The notes: generated from the letters alone by a model not told the origin. A DNA stretch of 64,000 nt from Pandoraea pneumonica (GCF_902459645.1 NZ_CABPSK010000002.1:558001-622000); one strand, 5' to 3'. Counted from the stretch's first letter, positions 34,981-43,968 are shown. Made by a program: numbers and translations.

Positions 34981-36441
34981 ATGCAAACCCCTCAGACGCT
35001 CACCATGCTGATCGGCGGTCAACGTGTTGCCGCGAGCAGCGGCGCAACGTTCGAGCGTCGCAACCCACTCGATGGTGAAGTCGCCTCGCGTGCCCCTGCC
35101 GCGACCGTCGACGATGCACGCGCCGCCGTTCGTGCGGCGTGGGCCGCATTCCCGGCGTGGTCGAGCACGGGCCCGACCGAGCGTCGCGCGCTGCTGATGA
35201 AAGCCGCCGACCAGTTGGAAGCCAAGATCGAACAGTTTCAAGCCGCGATGGCGGCAGAGACGGGGGCGTCGGGTTTGTGGGCGGGATTCAACGTGCATCT
35301 GGCCGCACAAGGCTTGCGTGAAGCCGCATCGATGACGACGCAAATCGCGGGTGAAGTGATTCCGTCGGACGTTCCCGGCAGTCTCGCGATGGGATTGCGT
35401 CAGGCCGCGGGCGTGGTGCTGGGCATCGCCCCGTGGAACGCGCCGGTCATTCTGGGCGTGCGTGCGTTGGCGCTGCCGCTTGCGTGCGGCAATACGGTCG
35501 TGTTCAAGGGTTCCGAGTTGTGTCCCGCGACGCACGGACTCATCGCAGACGCGTTGGAAGAAGCCGGTCTGCCGCCGGGCGTGGTGAATTTCGTGACGAA
35601 CGCGCCGCAAGACGCCGGTGCGATTGTCGACGCGTTGATTGCCGAACCGGCCGTGCGTCGCGTGAACTTCACGGGCTCGACACGTGTGGGCCGCATCATC
35701 GCCACGCGCTGTGCCGAACACATCAAACCGGCGGTGCTGGAGTTGGGCGGTAAAGCGCCGTGTCTGGTGCTCGACGATGCCGATCTCGAGGCTGCCGTGA
35801 ATGGCGTGGCCTTCGGCGCATTCGCCAATTCGGGCCAGATTTGCATGTCGACCGAACGCATCGTAGTGGCTGAAGCCATTGCCGACGCGTTCACAGAAAA
35901 GCTGGCCGCCAAGGCCCGAGCGTTGCCGCTGGGCGATCCGCGCAAAGGGCCGGTCGTGCTTGGCTCGGTGATCGATATGGCGACCGTCGAGCGCTGCAAC
36001 GCCCTCATCGACGACGCGTTGACGAAAGGCGCGAAGCTGCTTTGCGGCGGCCGTGCCGAGACGACGCTGATGCCTGCAACGCTGCTCGATCACGTCACCC
36101 CCGACATGAAGATTTACAGCGAAGAATCGTTCGGACCGGTCAAGGGCATCGTGCGTGTGAAGGACGACGAAGCGGCGATTGCCTGTGCCAACGACAACGT
36201 CTACGGCCTGTCGTCGGCGGTATTCAGCCGCGACATCGCCCGCGCGATGCAAGTGGCCGCACGTATCGAATCCGGCATTTGCCATATCAACGGCCCGACC
36301 GTTCACGACGAAGCGCAGATGCCTTTCGGCGGCGTGAAGGCGAGCGGCTGGGGACGTTTCGGCGGCAAGGCGGGCATTCAAGAATTCACCGATCTGCGCT
36401 GGGTGACGGTGCAGACGACGCCGCGCCACTACCCGTTCTAA
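34981..36441 (+). CDS. Aromatic aldehyde dehydrogenase (vanillin/benzaldehyde/salicylaldehyde type)
   Basis: NAD-dependent aldehyde dehydrogenase of 486 residues. Motifs are GIAPWNAPVILGVRALALPLACGN, the NAD-site FTGSTRVGRII, the general base E in LELGGKAP and the nucleophile in NSGQICMSTERI. The GSELCPATHGLIADALEEAG block is typical of the vanillin/salicylaldehyde branch. ATG 34981 has AAGGAG upstream. It follows the decarboxylase by 84 bases and precedes an aromatic-acid MFS gene. Its product (benzoate or vanillate type) would feed vanAB, which lies convergent just beyond. Confidence 0.88.
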   Translation: MQTPQTLTMLIGGQRVAASSGATFERRNPLDGEVASRAPAATVDDARAAVRAAWAAFPAWSSTGPTERRALLMKAADQLEAKIEQFQAAMAAETGASGLWAGFNVHLAAQGLREAASMTTQIAGEVIPSDVPGSLAMGLRQAAGVVLGIAPWNAPVILGVRALALPLACGNTVVFKGSELCPATHGLIADALEEAGLPPGVVNFVTNAPQDAGAIVDALIAEPAVRRVNFTGSTRVGRIIATRCAEHIKPAVLELGGKAPCLVLDDADLEAAVNGVAFGAFANSGQICMSTERIVVAEAIADAFTEKLAAKARALPLGDPRKGPVVLGSVIDMATVERCNALIDDALTKGAKLLCGGRAETTLMPATLLDHVTPDMKIYSEESFGPVKGIVRVKDDEAAIACANDNVYGLSSAVFSRDIARAMQVAARIESGICHINGPTVHDEAQMPFGGVKASGWGRFGGKAGIQEFTDLRWVTVQTTPRHYPF

Positions 36442-36534
36442 GGCGAACCGGCGCGCCAGCCAAAAGTTTCGCAACGCAAGACCACCATACCGCCGCAGCC
36501 GGGAGACCGGAACAGACGGCCGGAGGAGACAACC

Positions 36535-37899
36535 GTGTCACAACCTTATGAGACCGCCCCTGCGGGCGGCGGCAACCCGATGTCGGAATCGCAGCGCAAC
36601 GACGCGGCAACCCAAAGCGCGCCGCAGGGTGCCGCTGCGGGCTACGGCCGCGTGGTGGCGGCAAGCTGTTTCGGCACCGCTATCGAGTGGTACGACTTTT
36701 TCGTCTACGGGTTTCTCGCGCCCATCGTCTTCGACCGGCTGTTCTTCCCGCAGCTCGACCCGATGGCGGGGATGATCGCGGTATTCGCGACGTTTGCGGT
36801 CGGCTTCGTCGCACGTCCCATCGGCGGTATCGTGTTCGGGCACTTCGGCGATCGCATCGGGCGCAAGTCGATTTTGCTTTTCACGCTCATTCTGATGGGC
36901 GTGGCAACCACACTCATTGGCTTGCTGCCGACGTACGACATGATCGGCATGTGGGCGCCGATCATGCTCGTCACGCTGCGCTTCGTGCAGGGTTTCGCGC
37001 TGGGCGGGGAGTCGGTTGGCGGATTGCTGATGACCGTCGAGGGCGCGCCTGCGCATTTGCGTGGCCTGTTCGGCGGATTGATTCAGGCGGCGGGGCCGAC
37101 GTCGATTGTGGGCGCGTCGCTCGCCATCGTCCTCATCACGCGGCTACCGGAAGACGATTTGCTTAGCTGGGGCTGGCGCATTCCGTTCCTTGTGAGCTTG
37201 CTGCTGGTTGCGCTTGGCACTTACGTGCGCTTGAAAGTGGAAGAATCGCCGACCTTCAAGGCCGTGGAGAAACACCGCGAGATTGCGAAGGTGCCGGTCG
37301 TGGAAGTGCTCACGCACTACTGGCGTCCGACGCTCGTCACGTTCTTCATCTGTCTGGCCGAGACGAGCTTCTTCTATCTGGTGGCGATTTTCTCGCTGTC
37401 GTACGGCACGAAGACGCTGGGTCTGCCGCGCGGCATGATGGCCGACGGCGTGCTCTACGCGAACATCCTGGCGATGCTGACGATTCCCGCGTTCGGTATG
37501 CTCTCCGACAAGCTGGGCCGCCGTCCGATGTTCTTGATGGGGTTGGCTGCGACGGCGATCTTCATCTATCCGTTCTTCCTGATGATGGGCAGCAAGGAAA
37601 CCGCACTGGTGGTGATGGCCATCGTGATTGGTGCCGGTGTCATTCACCCGATGATGTTCGGCCCGGAAGGGAGCTTCTTCTCGGAGTTGTTCGACACGCG
37701 TGTGCGTTTCTCCGGCGTATCGCTGGGCAAGCAGATTGGCACGGTGCTCGGCGGCGGACTCGCCCCGATGATCGCGGCGAGCTTGCTGGCATGGAGTCAT
37801 GGTCAGATTTGGCCGGTCATCGCGTACTTCCTCGTACTAGCGGCGATGGCGCTGGTTTCGACGTTCCTCGTGCGAGAGACGAAAGACCGGACGCTGTAA
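36535..37899 (+). CDS. MFS transporter, metabolite:H+ symporter (MHS) family
   Basis: Twelve-helix inner-membrane symporter of about 454 residues. Features of the MHS family are GTAIEWYDFFVYGFLAPIVF in helix 1, GHFGDRIGRKS after helix 2, RFVQGFALGGESVGG in helix 4 and a second-half DKLGRRP. The first 35 residues are polar. The start is GTG 36535 with GGAGGAG upstream; ATG 36580 is an alternative. As third gene of the decarboxylase operon it probably imports the aromatic acid substrate or co-substrate. Confidence 0.9.
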   Translation: MSQPYETAPAGGGNPMSESQRNDAATQSAPQGAAAGYGRVVAASCFGTAIEWYDFFVYGFLAPIVFDRLFFPQLDPMAGMIAVFATFAVGFVARPIGGIVFGHFGDRIGRKSILLFTLILMGVATTLIGLLPTYDMIGMWAPIMLVTLRFVQGFALGGESVGGLLMTVEGAPAHLRGLFGGLIQAAGPTSIVGASLAIVLITRLPEDDLLSWGWRIPFLVSLLLVALGTYVRLKVEESPTFKAVEKHREIAKVPVVEVLTHYWRPTLVTFFICLAETSFFYLVAIFSLSYGTKTLGLPRGMMADGVLYANILAMLTIPAFGMLSDKLGRRPMFLMGLAATAIFIYPFFLMMGSKETALVVMAIVIGAGVIHPMMFGPEGSFFSELFDTRVRFSGVSLGKQIGTVLGGGLAPMIAASLLAWSHGQIWPVIAYFLVLAAMALVSTFLVRETKDRTL

Positions 37900-37912
37900 G
37901 CCGTCATGTATC

Positions 37913-37956
37913 AAACAAAACGCCCTGCTCGCGTCGCGAAGCAGGGCGTTTTGTTT
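37913..37956. terminator. Strong bidirectional terminator between the MFS and vanB-like genes
   Basis: A perfect 16-base stem, arms AACAAAACGCCCTGCT and AGCAGGGCGTTTTGTT, around a ten-base loop. The A-rich left and T-rich right flanks make it work on both strands, between convergent operons. Confidence 0.92.
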
Positions 37957-37980
37957 TGTCGTTCAACGATGCGAAGCGAA

Positions 37981-38934
37981 CTACAAATCGAGCACCAGCA
38001 TGGCCGATTTGCTGCGCGAGCAGCACGGCAGCATTTGATCGTTGGCAGCGCGTTCATCATCGGTCAGATAGACGTCGCGATGATCGGGCGTGCCGTCGAT
38101 CACGCGCGTGAGGCAGGTGCCGCAAACGCCCTGTTCGCACGACATCTGAATCTCGACACCTTGTGCTGCCAGCGCTGCCACGATGGTCTCACCGGCTTTC
38201 ACGTCGATGACGCGCCCACTCGAATGCAGCTTGACCTGAAACGGCGCATCGCTCGCGCCATCGGTAGCGATGGGCGCAGCGAAATACTCGCGATGCACGT
38301 TGCCTTCCGGCCATTGCGCGGCTTCCGCACGCGAGAGCACGGCGTCGATGAACCCCGCCGGGCCGCACACATACAGATGCTTGCCGCCCGAGGGCTGCGC
38401 GAGAATCGCGTCGAGATCGGCGCGAGCGCCTTCGCTGTCGTGATAAATGCGGGTCTTGTCGGCGAGATCCGCTTGCGCGAAACGTTCGCCAAACGCGGTG
38501 CGTGCGGGCTCGCGTGTGCAGTAATGCACTTCGAACGACGCACCGCTAGCGGCCAGTGCTTCCGCCATCGCCAGAATCGGCGTCACGCCGATACCCCCGG
38601 CAAGCAGAATGCTGTGCTTCGCGGTATCTGCGAGCGGAAAGTGATTACGCGGCTCGCTAATCTCCAACTCGGTGCCAGCCGTCAACGCGTGCATGCCGGT
38701 CGACCCGCCGCGCGACGCGGGGTCGCGCAGCACGCCGAGACGATAGTGCGGCACGTCGCCTGTATGACCCGGCGCATTGCACAACGAGTATTGCCGCACG
38801 AGGCCGCCCGGCAGATGCACGTCCACGTGCGCGCCAGCGGTAAAGCCCGGCAGCGCACTGCCGTCCAGACTCACCAGTTCGAAGGCGCAGATGTCGGTCG
38901 CGACATCTCGCTTGTTCGCCAGCCTGACCTTCAT
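37981..38934 (-). CDS. vanB: Vanillate O-demethylase-type reductase (FMN and 2Fe-2S)
   Basis: Class IA phthalate-dioxygenase-type reductase of 317 residues. Order of domains: flavin domain with RQYSLCNAP, NAD domain with LLAGGIGVTPILAMA and YVCGPAGF, and C-terminal plant-type ferredoxin with CEQGVCGTCLTRV and the fourth ligand in QMLPCCSR. It passes electrons from NAD(P)H to the Rieske oxygenase encoded just upstream, whose stop it overlaps by four bases. Vanillate is the best known substrate of the pair; syringate or 3-O-methylgallate are equally possible here. Confidence 0.9.
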   Translation of the reverse strand: MKVRLANKRDVATDICAFELVSLDGSALPGFTAGAHVDVHLPGGLVRQYSLCNAPGHTGDVPHYRLGVLRDPASRGGSTGMHALTAGTELEISEPRNHFPLADTAKHSILLAGGIGVTPILAMAEALAASGASFEVHYCTREPARTAFGERFAQADLADKTRIYHDSEGARADLDAILAQPSGGKHLYVCGPAGFIDAVLSRAEAAQWPEGNVHREYFAAPIATDGASDAPFQVKLHSSGRVIDVKAGETIVAALAAQGVEIQMSCEQGVCGTCLTRVIDGTPDHRDVYLTDDERAANDQMLPCCSRSKSAMLVLDL

Positions 38935-39989
38935 GCTGCGTGCTCCGAACCTTGCGCCGCCCCTGCGCGCTCTGCATCGATCAGACGATCGAGCACCTTG
39001 CGCGACTGCACACCACCGGCATCGATGTTGAGCTTGAGAATCTTCTTCTCCGGATACGCCGACAGATTGCGTTGCTGCGCTTCGAGCACTTCTTGGTCTT
39101 CAGCGAAGATGCCGCCTTGGCCGCGCTTGATCGCGGCGGTCAGTTCCGCGTCGTCCGGCTTGAAGTTGCGGGCCATGCCCCAGAAGTACCAGATCGACTC
39201 GTCGGTCTCGGGGGTGATGAAGTCGACCACGATGCTGCCGGCCTTCTTGTCCGCTGGGGCTTCGTAACCGCCATGACCCGCATGCGCGACACCCACTTCG
39301 ATCATCACGTGACTCGGCGGCGTGAAACGGCAAATTTGCCAGCGATCGCACGGCACTTGATCGTCGAGACCATTAGCGCGCAGCGCGCTCGCCCAGAACG
39401 GCGGCGCCTTGATGTTTTCCATGTGACGCGCGGTGATCACGCTGTCGCCTTCCACCACCGTCTTCGGCGGGGCCTCTTCGATTTCTTCCTGCCCGATGCT
39501 CGTCGCGTGCACGTACGTCTCGTGCGTGAGGTCCATCAGGTTATCGATCATCAGGCGGTAATCGCACTTGATGTGATACAGGCCGCCGCCGTACGCCCAT
39601 TGATCGCTCACGGCCCATTCCAGATGCGGAATCTCGTCGGCGTTGGCCAGCGCGGCATCACCCGGCCAGACCCACACGAAGCCGTAACGCTCCACGCACG
39701 GATACGCGCGCGTCTTCGGAAAGCCGCCCACGCGTTGACCGACCATCTTCGTGCACTTGCCGCCGCCATCGACCGTCAGGCCGTGATAGCCGCACACCAG
39801 TTGCCCGTCTTTCACGAACCCGAGCGACAACGCTGCGCCGCGATGCGGACAGAAGTCTTCGAGCGCAGCGACCTTACCGTCGCCATCGCGGAAGAACACC
39901 ATCGGCTCGTTGCAGACCTTGCGGCCCAGCGGCTTGTCGGCGAACTCGTCGGGCGTGCAGGCCACATACCAAGTGTTTTTGAGGAACAT
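38931..39989 (-). CDS. vanA: Rieske O-demethylase oxygenase, VanA-like
   Basis: Terminal oxygenase of 352 residues that demethylates methoxyaromatic acids. The Rieske cluster ligands are C47, H49 (CPHRGA) and C66, H69 (CGYHGL). The mononuclear iron site is in DNLMDLTHETYVHATS, with D153, H156 and H161. MFLKNTWYVA is the typical VanA N-terminus. It forms a two-gene unit with the reductase, and its product, a catechol-type acid, would be a substrate for the LigAB ring-cleavage enzyme of the divergent operon. A TACGGGAT half-site at 40039 resembles the operators at 40811 and 40866. Confidence 0.9.
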   Translation of the reverse strand: MFLKNTWYVACTPDEFADKPLGRKVCNEPMVFFRDGDGKVAALEDFCPHRGAALSLGFVKDGQLVCGYHGLTVDGGGKCTKMVGQRVGGFPKTRAYPCVERYGFVWVWPGDAALANADEIPHLEWAVSDQWAYGGGLYHIKCDYRLMIDNLMDLTHETYVHATSIGQEEIEEAPPKTVVEGDSVITARHMENIKAPPFWASALRANGLDDQVPCDRWQICRFTPPSHVMIEVGVAHAGHGGYEAPADKKAGSIVVDFITPETDESIWYFWGMARNFKPDDAELTAAIKRGQGGIFAEDQEVLEAQQRNLSAYPEKKILKLNIDAGGVQSRKVLDRLIDAERAGAAQGSEHAA

Positions 39990-40082
39990 GATCGTTTGTC
40001 TCCTTGGCGCGCCTGGGGATGGCGCACTCTTGTTTCGATACGGGATAGAGAAAAATTCAGCCGGGCAGGGCGTGGCGACGCC

Positions 40083-40751
40083 TCAAAGCAACTGCGCCCC
40101 CATGCTGTGTTCTTGGGTCACGATGTGCTCGCGGCACATGAATTCGGCGCGATCAGGCTGGCGCGCAGCAATCGCTTCGACGATGGCGTGATGCTGACGA
40201 TGCGCGTACGCGATGATGTCCGCGTACTGGCGGCGGTCCTCGTGACCGAAGGCGACCGTACGCGGCGCGACAAACGGCACCAGATTGCAGCGCGCGATAA
40301 AGCCTTCGAGCAATGGGTTATGGGCGCCGGTCACGAGCAGATCGTGAAAGCGCGCGTTGAGCGACGCGTAGCCGATTTGCACTTCGGGCGTCATCGTGTG
40401 ATCGGCCAGCAGCGCATCGCCCTCGGCGAGCAAGTCGCGCAGTTGCTTCAGCAACTCGGCACTCGCGCCCTTCTCGGCGAGCAGACGCGCGGCATAACCT
40501 TCGAGCGCGCCGCGCAAGTGCAGCGCTTCGACGCTCTCGTCTCGTGTGTGCGCGCGCACGGCGTAACCGCGTTGCCCGGCACGCACCACCAACCCTTCTT
40601 CGGCGAGTACCGGCAGCGCTTGCCGAATCGGCATACGCGAGACGCCCAGTTGCTCGGCGAGCTTGGCTTCGGCGAGCCGTTCGCCCGGGGCGAGCTCGCC
40701 CTTGAGAATCATCTCGCGCAGTTGGACGGTGGTCGGCGTGGGGTGAAGCAT
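40083..40751 (-). CDS. GntR-family (FCD domain) regulator of the aromatic cluster
   Basis: Repressor-type regulator of 222 residues with a GntR winged helix (TVQLREMILKGELAPGERL, EQLGVSRMPIRQAL) and an FCD effector domain that usually binds a carboxylate with a metal through His/Asp residues (LNARFHDLLV, AYAHRQHHAIVEAI). ATG 40751 is chosen because GAGGA lies upstream; the open frame continues to 40832 but crosses the operator at 40811. It may be co-transcribed with vanAB. Two GGGATCCC-centred palindromes lie between it and ligB, so it likely represses itself and the ring-cleavage operon. Confidence 0.87.
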   Translation of the reverse strand: MLHPTPTTVQLREMILKGELAPGERLAEAKLAEQLGVSRMPIRQALPVLAEEGLVVRAGQRGYAVRAHTRDESVEALHLRGALEGYAARLLAEKGASAELLKQLRDLLAEGDALLADHTMTPEVQIGYASLNARFHDLLVTGAHNPLLEGFIARCNLVPFVAPRTVAFGHEDRRQYADIIAYAHRQHHAIVEAIAARQPDRAEFMCREHIVTQEHSMGAQLL

Positions 40752-40810
40752 GCATTTCCTCGTGATCGCTGGATGGCGTTGCCGGTCTCCCGGATACCGC
40801 CTTTTTTTCA

Positions 40811-40826
40811 TTATGGGATCCCATAA
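40811..40826. promoter_or_regulatory. Operator palindrome 1 in the gntR-ligB intergenic region
   Basis: Perfect 16-base palindrome TTATGGGATCCCATAA. Its GGGATCCC core is shared with the second site 53 bases away. It is likely bound by the adjacent GntR-type protein. Confidence 0.75.
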
Positions 40827-40865
40827 ATCCAAAACGCATCAGTAGATACCCTTGTTTATGCAAAT

Positions 40866-40877
40866 ACGGGATCCCGT
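40866..40877. promoter_or_regulatory. Operator palindrome 2 in the gntR-ligB intergenic region
   Basis: Perfect 12-base palindrome ACGGGATCCCGT with the same core as the 40811 site; centre-to-centre distance is 53 bases, about five helical turns, which would allow cooperative binding on one face. Confidence 0.72.
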
Positions 40878-40965
40878 TTAGACTCGGCCCTGCATAAATG
40901 CGGGGGGAGCCATGCGTGAGCGCGGCACCCTCTCGGCACTACAAGACAAGAGACGGAGACTTATC

Positions 40966-41808
40966 GTGGCAAAGATCATTGGGGGGATTGGCACGTCGCA
41001 CGTGCCGACCATCGGCGTGGCGTACGACAAGGGCAAGCAGCAGGATCCCGCGTGGGCGCCGCTGTTTCAGGGCTACGAGCCTGTGGCGAAATGGCTGGCC
41101 GAGAAGCAGGCCGACGTCCTCGTGTTTTTCTACAACGATCACGCCACGACGTTCTTCTTCGACATGTATCCGACGTTCGCGCTGGGCGTGGGCGAGTCGT
41201 TCCCGATTGCCGATGAGGGCGCCGGATTGCGTCCGCTGCCGCCGATTCGCGGCGACGTGGCGTTGCAAGCGCACATTGCCGAATCGCTCGTGAACGACGA
41301 ATTCGACCTCACGGTCTTTCAGGACAAACCCATCGATCACGGCTGCGCGTCGCCGCTGCCGTTGCTCTGGCCGCATAAGCCGGACTGGCCCGGCACGGTG
41401 GTGCCCATCGCCATCAACGTGTTGCAGTACCCGCTGCCGACCGGCCGTCGCTGTTACCGCCTGGGGCAGGCGGTGCGCCGCGCCATCGAATCGTATCCGG
41501 AAGACCTGCGCGTGGTCGTGGTCGGCACCGGTGGCCTCTCGCATCAGATTCACGGCGAACGCACGGGCTTCAACGATGAATCGTGGGATCGCGAATTCCT
41601 CGAACTGCTTCAGCACGAACCCGAGACGCTGGCCGAACTCAAGCACGTCGACTACGTGCGACGCGGTGGCGCGGAAAGCGTCGAGCAGATCATGTGGCTG
41701 TCGATGCGCGGCGCGCTCGGCCCGAAGATCAAACGCCTGCATCTGAACTACTACTTGGCCACGACGACCGCGATGACCGTCGCGCTTTACGAGGAGGAAG
41801 CCGCATGA
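40966..41808 (+). CDS. ligB: Class III extradiol dioxygenase catalytic subunit, LigB-like
   Basis: Fe(II) ring-cleavage dioxygenase subunit of 280 residues, related to protocatechuate 4,5-dioxygenase beta and gallate dioxygenase. Predicted iron ligands are H12 (TSHVPT), H59 (YNDHAT) and E237 (GGAESVE), with catalytic H193 (GGLSHQ). The start is GTG 40966 with GGAG seven bases upstream. It overlaps ligA by four bases. The order beta-then-alpha is the reverse of the Sphingobium ligAB operon. Because galBCD follow and ligC/ligI are absent, gallate or a similar trihydroxy acid is the more consistent substrate than protocatechuate; this is inference. Confidence 0.88.
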   Translation: MAKIIGGIGTSHVPTIGVAYDKGKQQDPAWAPLFQGYEPVAKWLAEKQADVLVFFYNDHATTFFFDMYPTFALGVGESFPIADEGAGLRPLPPIRGDVALQAHIAESLVNDEFDLTVFQDKPIDHGCASPLPLLWPHKPDWPGTVVPIAINVLQYPLPTGRRCYRLGQAVRRAIESYPEDLRVVVVGTGGLSHQIHGERTGFNDESWDREFLELLQHEPETLAELKHVDYVRRGGAESVEQIMWLSMRGALGPKIKRLHLNYYLATTTAMTVALYEEEAA

Positions 41809-42164
41809 ATCCGCAACTCGAAGGCATCGAGACGATCACCGGGACTTACGCATTCGACTTGCGCGTGAGCAATCGCACGCTCGCGCTCAACCGGTTCTTT
41901 TGGCACATGATTCGCGCCGAAAACCGCGAGACGTACTTGAGCGACCCCGTGACGGCGATGACGGCGGCAGGCTTGTCCGCCGAAGAGCAGGCGCTGGTGC
42001 AAGCGCAGGACTGGCTCGGGCTCGTGCGCCACGGCGTGAACTTCTTCGTGTTGGAGAAGTTTGCGCGTGTGGTGCGCAAGACCAATCTGGAGGTGTACGC
42101 GATCATGCGTGGCGAGTCGTTCGATGACTTCATGGCAACGCGTCGCGTGCCGACCATGCGCTGA
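41805..42164 (+). CDS. ligA: Extradiol dioxygenase small subunit, LigA-like
   Basis: Helical alpha subunit of 119 residues that caps the LigB active site. Recognisable blocks are NRFFWHMIRAENRETYLSD, LSAEEQALVQAQDWLGLVRHGVNFFVLEK and a C-terminal GESFDDFMATRR. Its ATG overlaps the ligB stop (ATGA), giving coupled, equimolar translation. In the single-chain gallate dioxygenases GalA and DesB the equivalent domain is fused to the catalytic one; here they are separate. Confidence 0.9.
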   Translation: MNPQLEGIETITGTYAFDLRVSNRTLALNRFFWHMIRAENRETYLSDPVTAMTAAGLSAEEQALVQAQDWLGLVRHGVNFFVLEKFARVVRKTNLEVYAIMRGESFDDFMATRRVPTMR

Positions 42165-42178
42165 GCCGGACGCCTTGC

Positions 42179-43519
42179 ATGTCGATCGACACCGCCATCA
42201 GTCTCACCAACGCCCCGCCGACGTCGAGTCTCGCCTGTCACGAGCGCGGCACGTGGAGCCGTGCGCCGCAAAACAACGACGCCTCGCTGCTGTGCCGTAA
42301 GTTGCGCGGCTTGCGCGCCATGGTTGCCGTGCTCGAATGCGACTCCGTCGCACGGGCGGCGCGCATGTTGCACCTGTCGCAGTCGGCGGTGGCGCGGTCG
42401 ATCTCGGACATCGAGGCCGAACTGGGTTTCCCGTTGTTTCATCGCAGCGGGCGCGGCCTGATTCCGAACGCGGCCGGGCAGCGTCTGGGCGTGCGGGCGA
42501 CGCGTGCACTTGCGGAGTTGGCCAATGGCTACCGCGAAGCGTTTGCTGCGACGGCGTCGCAAGCCGACGGCGGCGCGCGCGCGGCGAGCCGCTTCGCTGC
42601 CGTGGTGGCCCCGCAGCAACTCACCAGCTTCATTGCGGTGGCGGAACTCGGCAGCGGTTCGCTCGCGGCGAACCGGCTGCAATGCTCGCAGCCGACGATT
42701 CAACGCAATCTCGATCAACTCGAAGACCTCATCGGCATCAAGCTGTTCCGGCGTACGCCGCGCGGCACGCGTCTGACCGACGAAGCGCAGGCATTGCTCG
42801 GCCCGGTCAAACGCGCGCTCGCGGAACTCGCCATTGCGGAAGACGAACTCGCGCCGTTCGGCGGACGCCAGCAGGGCACCGTGATCGTGGCCGCTCTGCC
42901 GTTGTCCAGCGGCTTTCTGTTGCCGAAGGCCATCGACAGCCTGCTGCACAAATCGCCGTATCTCACGGTGACCGTGGTCGACGGCACTTACGAAGCGCTG
43001 GTGCGTCAGTTGCGCCAAGCGGACGTCGACATGATCGTCGGCGCGTTGCGTGCGAACGATGTCCCTGCGGATATCCGGCAGGAAGCGCTCTTCGAAGATC
43101 ACCTGTCGGTGGTCGCGCGTGCGGGCCATCCGTGCCTGACCATGGGCCGCGAACCGACGCTCGCGGAACTTGCGGAGTACGGCTGGGTGAGCCCACTGCC
43201 GTGCACGCCCGCGCGTGGCGTGTTCGAGCGCGTGTTCCGTGCGGAAGGGCTGGCGTTGCCGCAGACGCAGGTGCATGCGAGCAGTTCACCCGTGGTGCGT
43301 GGACTGTTGCTGTCCAGCGATCGGCTGGCGTTGCTATCCCCGGTGCAGATCACATCGGAGTTGCGCACCGGCGAACTGGTGGTCGTGCCGGTGCCGCTTC
43401 AGCACGCGCGCCGGGCCATTGGGCTCGCCACGCGCCGTGACGGTTTGCTCTCGCCCGCAGCGGAACAACTCCTCGACGAATTGCGAGCCCTCGCCCCGTC
43501 GGTGATGCATCCGAACTAA
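42179..43519 (+). CDS. LysR-type regulator with two tandem helix-turn-helix domains
   Basis: A 446-residue regulator, about 140 longer than a normal LTTR. Residues 43-101 form one complete LysR HTH (LRGLRAMVAVLECDSVARAA ... SQSAVARSISDIE) and residues 146-205 a second one (LTSFIAVAELGSGSLAANRL ... SQPTIQRNLDQLE), each followed by the usual linker-helix beginning. One effector domain spans about 232-440. It lies 14 bases after ligA on the same strand, so it is probably part of the catabolic operon, not divergent as most LTTRs are. It presumably regulates the lig/gal genes. The frame is continuous with no sign of a fused pseudogene. Confidence 0.9.
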   Translation: MSIDTAISLTNAPPTSSLACHERGTWSRAPQNNDASLLCRKLRGLRAMVAVLECDSVARAARMLHLSQSAVARSISDIEAELGFPLFHRSGRGLIPNAAGQRLGVRATRALAELANGYREAFAATASQADGGARAASRFAAVVAPQQLTSFIAVAELGSGSLAANRLQCSQPTIQRNLDQLEDLIGIKLFRRTPRGTRLTDEAQALLGPVKRALAELAIAEDELAPFGGRQQGTVIVAALPLSSGFLLPKAIDSLLHKSPYLTVTVVDGTYEALVRQLRQADVDMIVGALRANDVPADIRQEALFEDHLSVVARAGHPCLTMGREPTLAELAEYGWVSPLPCTPARGVFERVFRAEGLALPQTQVHASSSPVVRGLLLSSDRLALLSPVQITSELRTGELVVVPVPLQHARRAIGLATRRDGLLSPAAEQLLDELRALAPSVMHPN

Positions 43520-43968
43520 GCGGATGCGTGGGGCGTAGCTTGCGTACGTCCTTGCTTACACCCCACTGTGCTGGCCCATGCGGCACCCACGCATGATGGC
43601 CTTGGCGAGCGCGGCGAAATTCGCCGGATTCGCCATGACTTGCATGTCGCGCGACACGCTCGCGCGAGTGCGCCGCTCTCCTTAACGCGCGCATTGCCAC
43701 CTGCCCGCACAGCCTTACGCTGCGGGCGTTCCACCGGTGGTGCCGCGCGTGTCCCGCAGCGCGAAATTAGCGTGCCCAAATTCCCTCGATTACGTAGGGG
43801 AAATCTCGGGGATATACGAAAAACGCAACGCTCGACGCGGGACTTTCATTCGACGCCACCATTTCGGCTGCCTAAGCTGTTCCGGACATCATCGAAAAGG
43901 CCCGCCTCCCCGGCGTGGACCTCATCAAAAAACGGAGCGGCGCGCGACGCCGACGAGGAGACGACACC
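43520..43968. other. Intergenic region before the ABC importer genes, no gene supported
   Basis: About 450 bases. Short open frames on both strands have no ribosome site and no recognisable product. The AT-richer part (about 43770-43820) before the binding-protein gene probably contains the importer promoter, but I cannot assign boxes with confidence. Confidence 0.5.

Noticed and set aside
38940-40826. A 628-residue open frame on the plus strand opposite vanA and gntR
   Set aside because: It is antisense to two well-supported genes, has no family features and its His/Arg-rich composition is typical of GC-rich antisense frames.
43516-43779. An 87-residue minus-strand frame in the gap before the ABC importer
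   Set aside because: No ribosome site, Arg/Ala/Cys-rich composition and no recognisable family.
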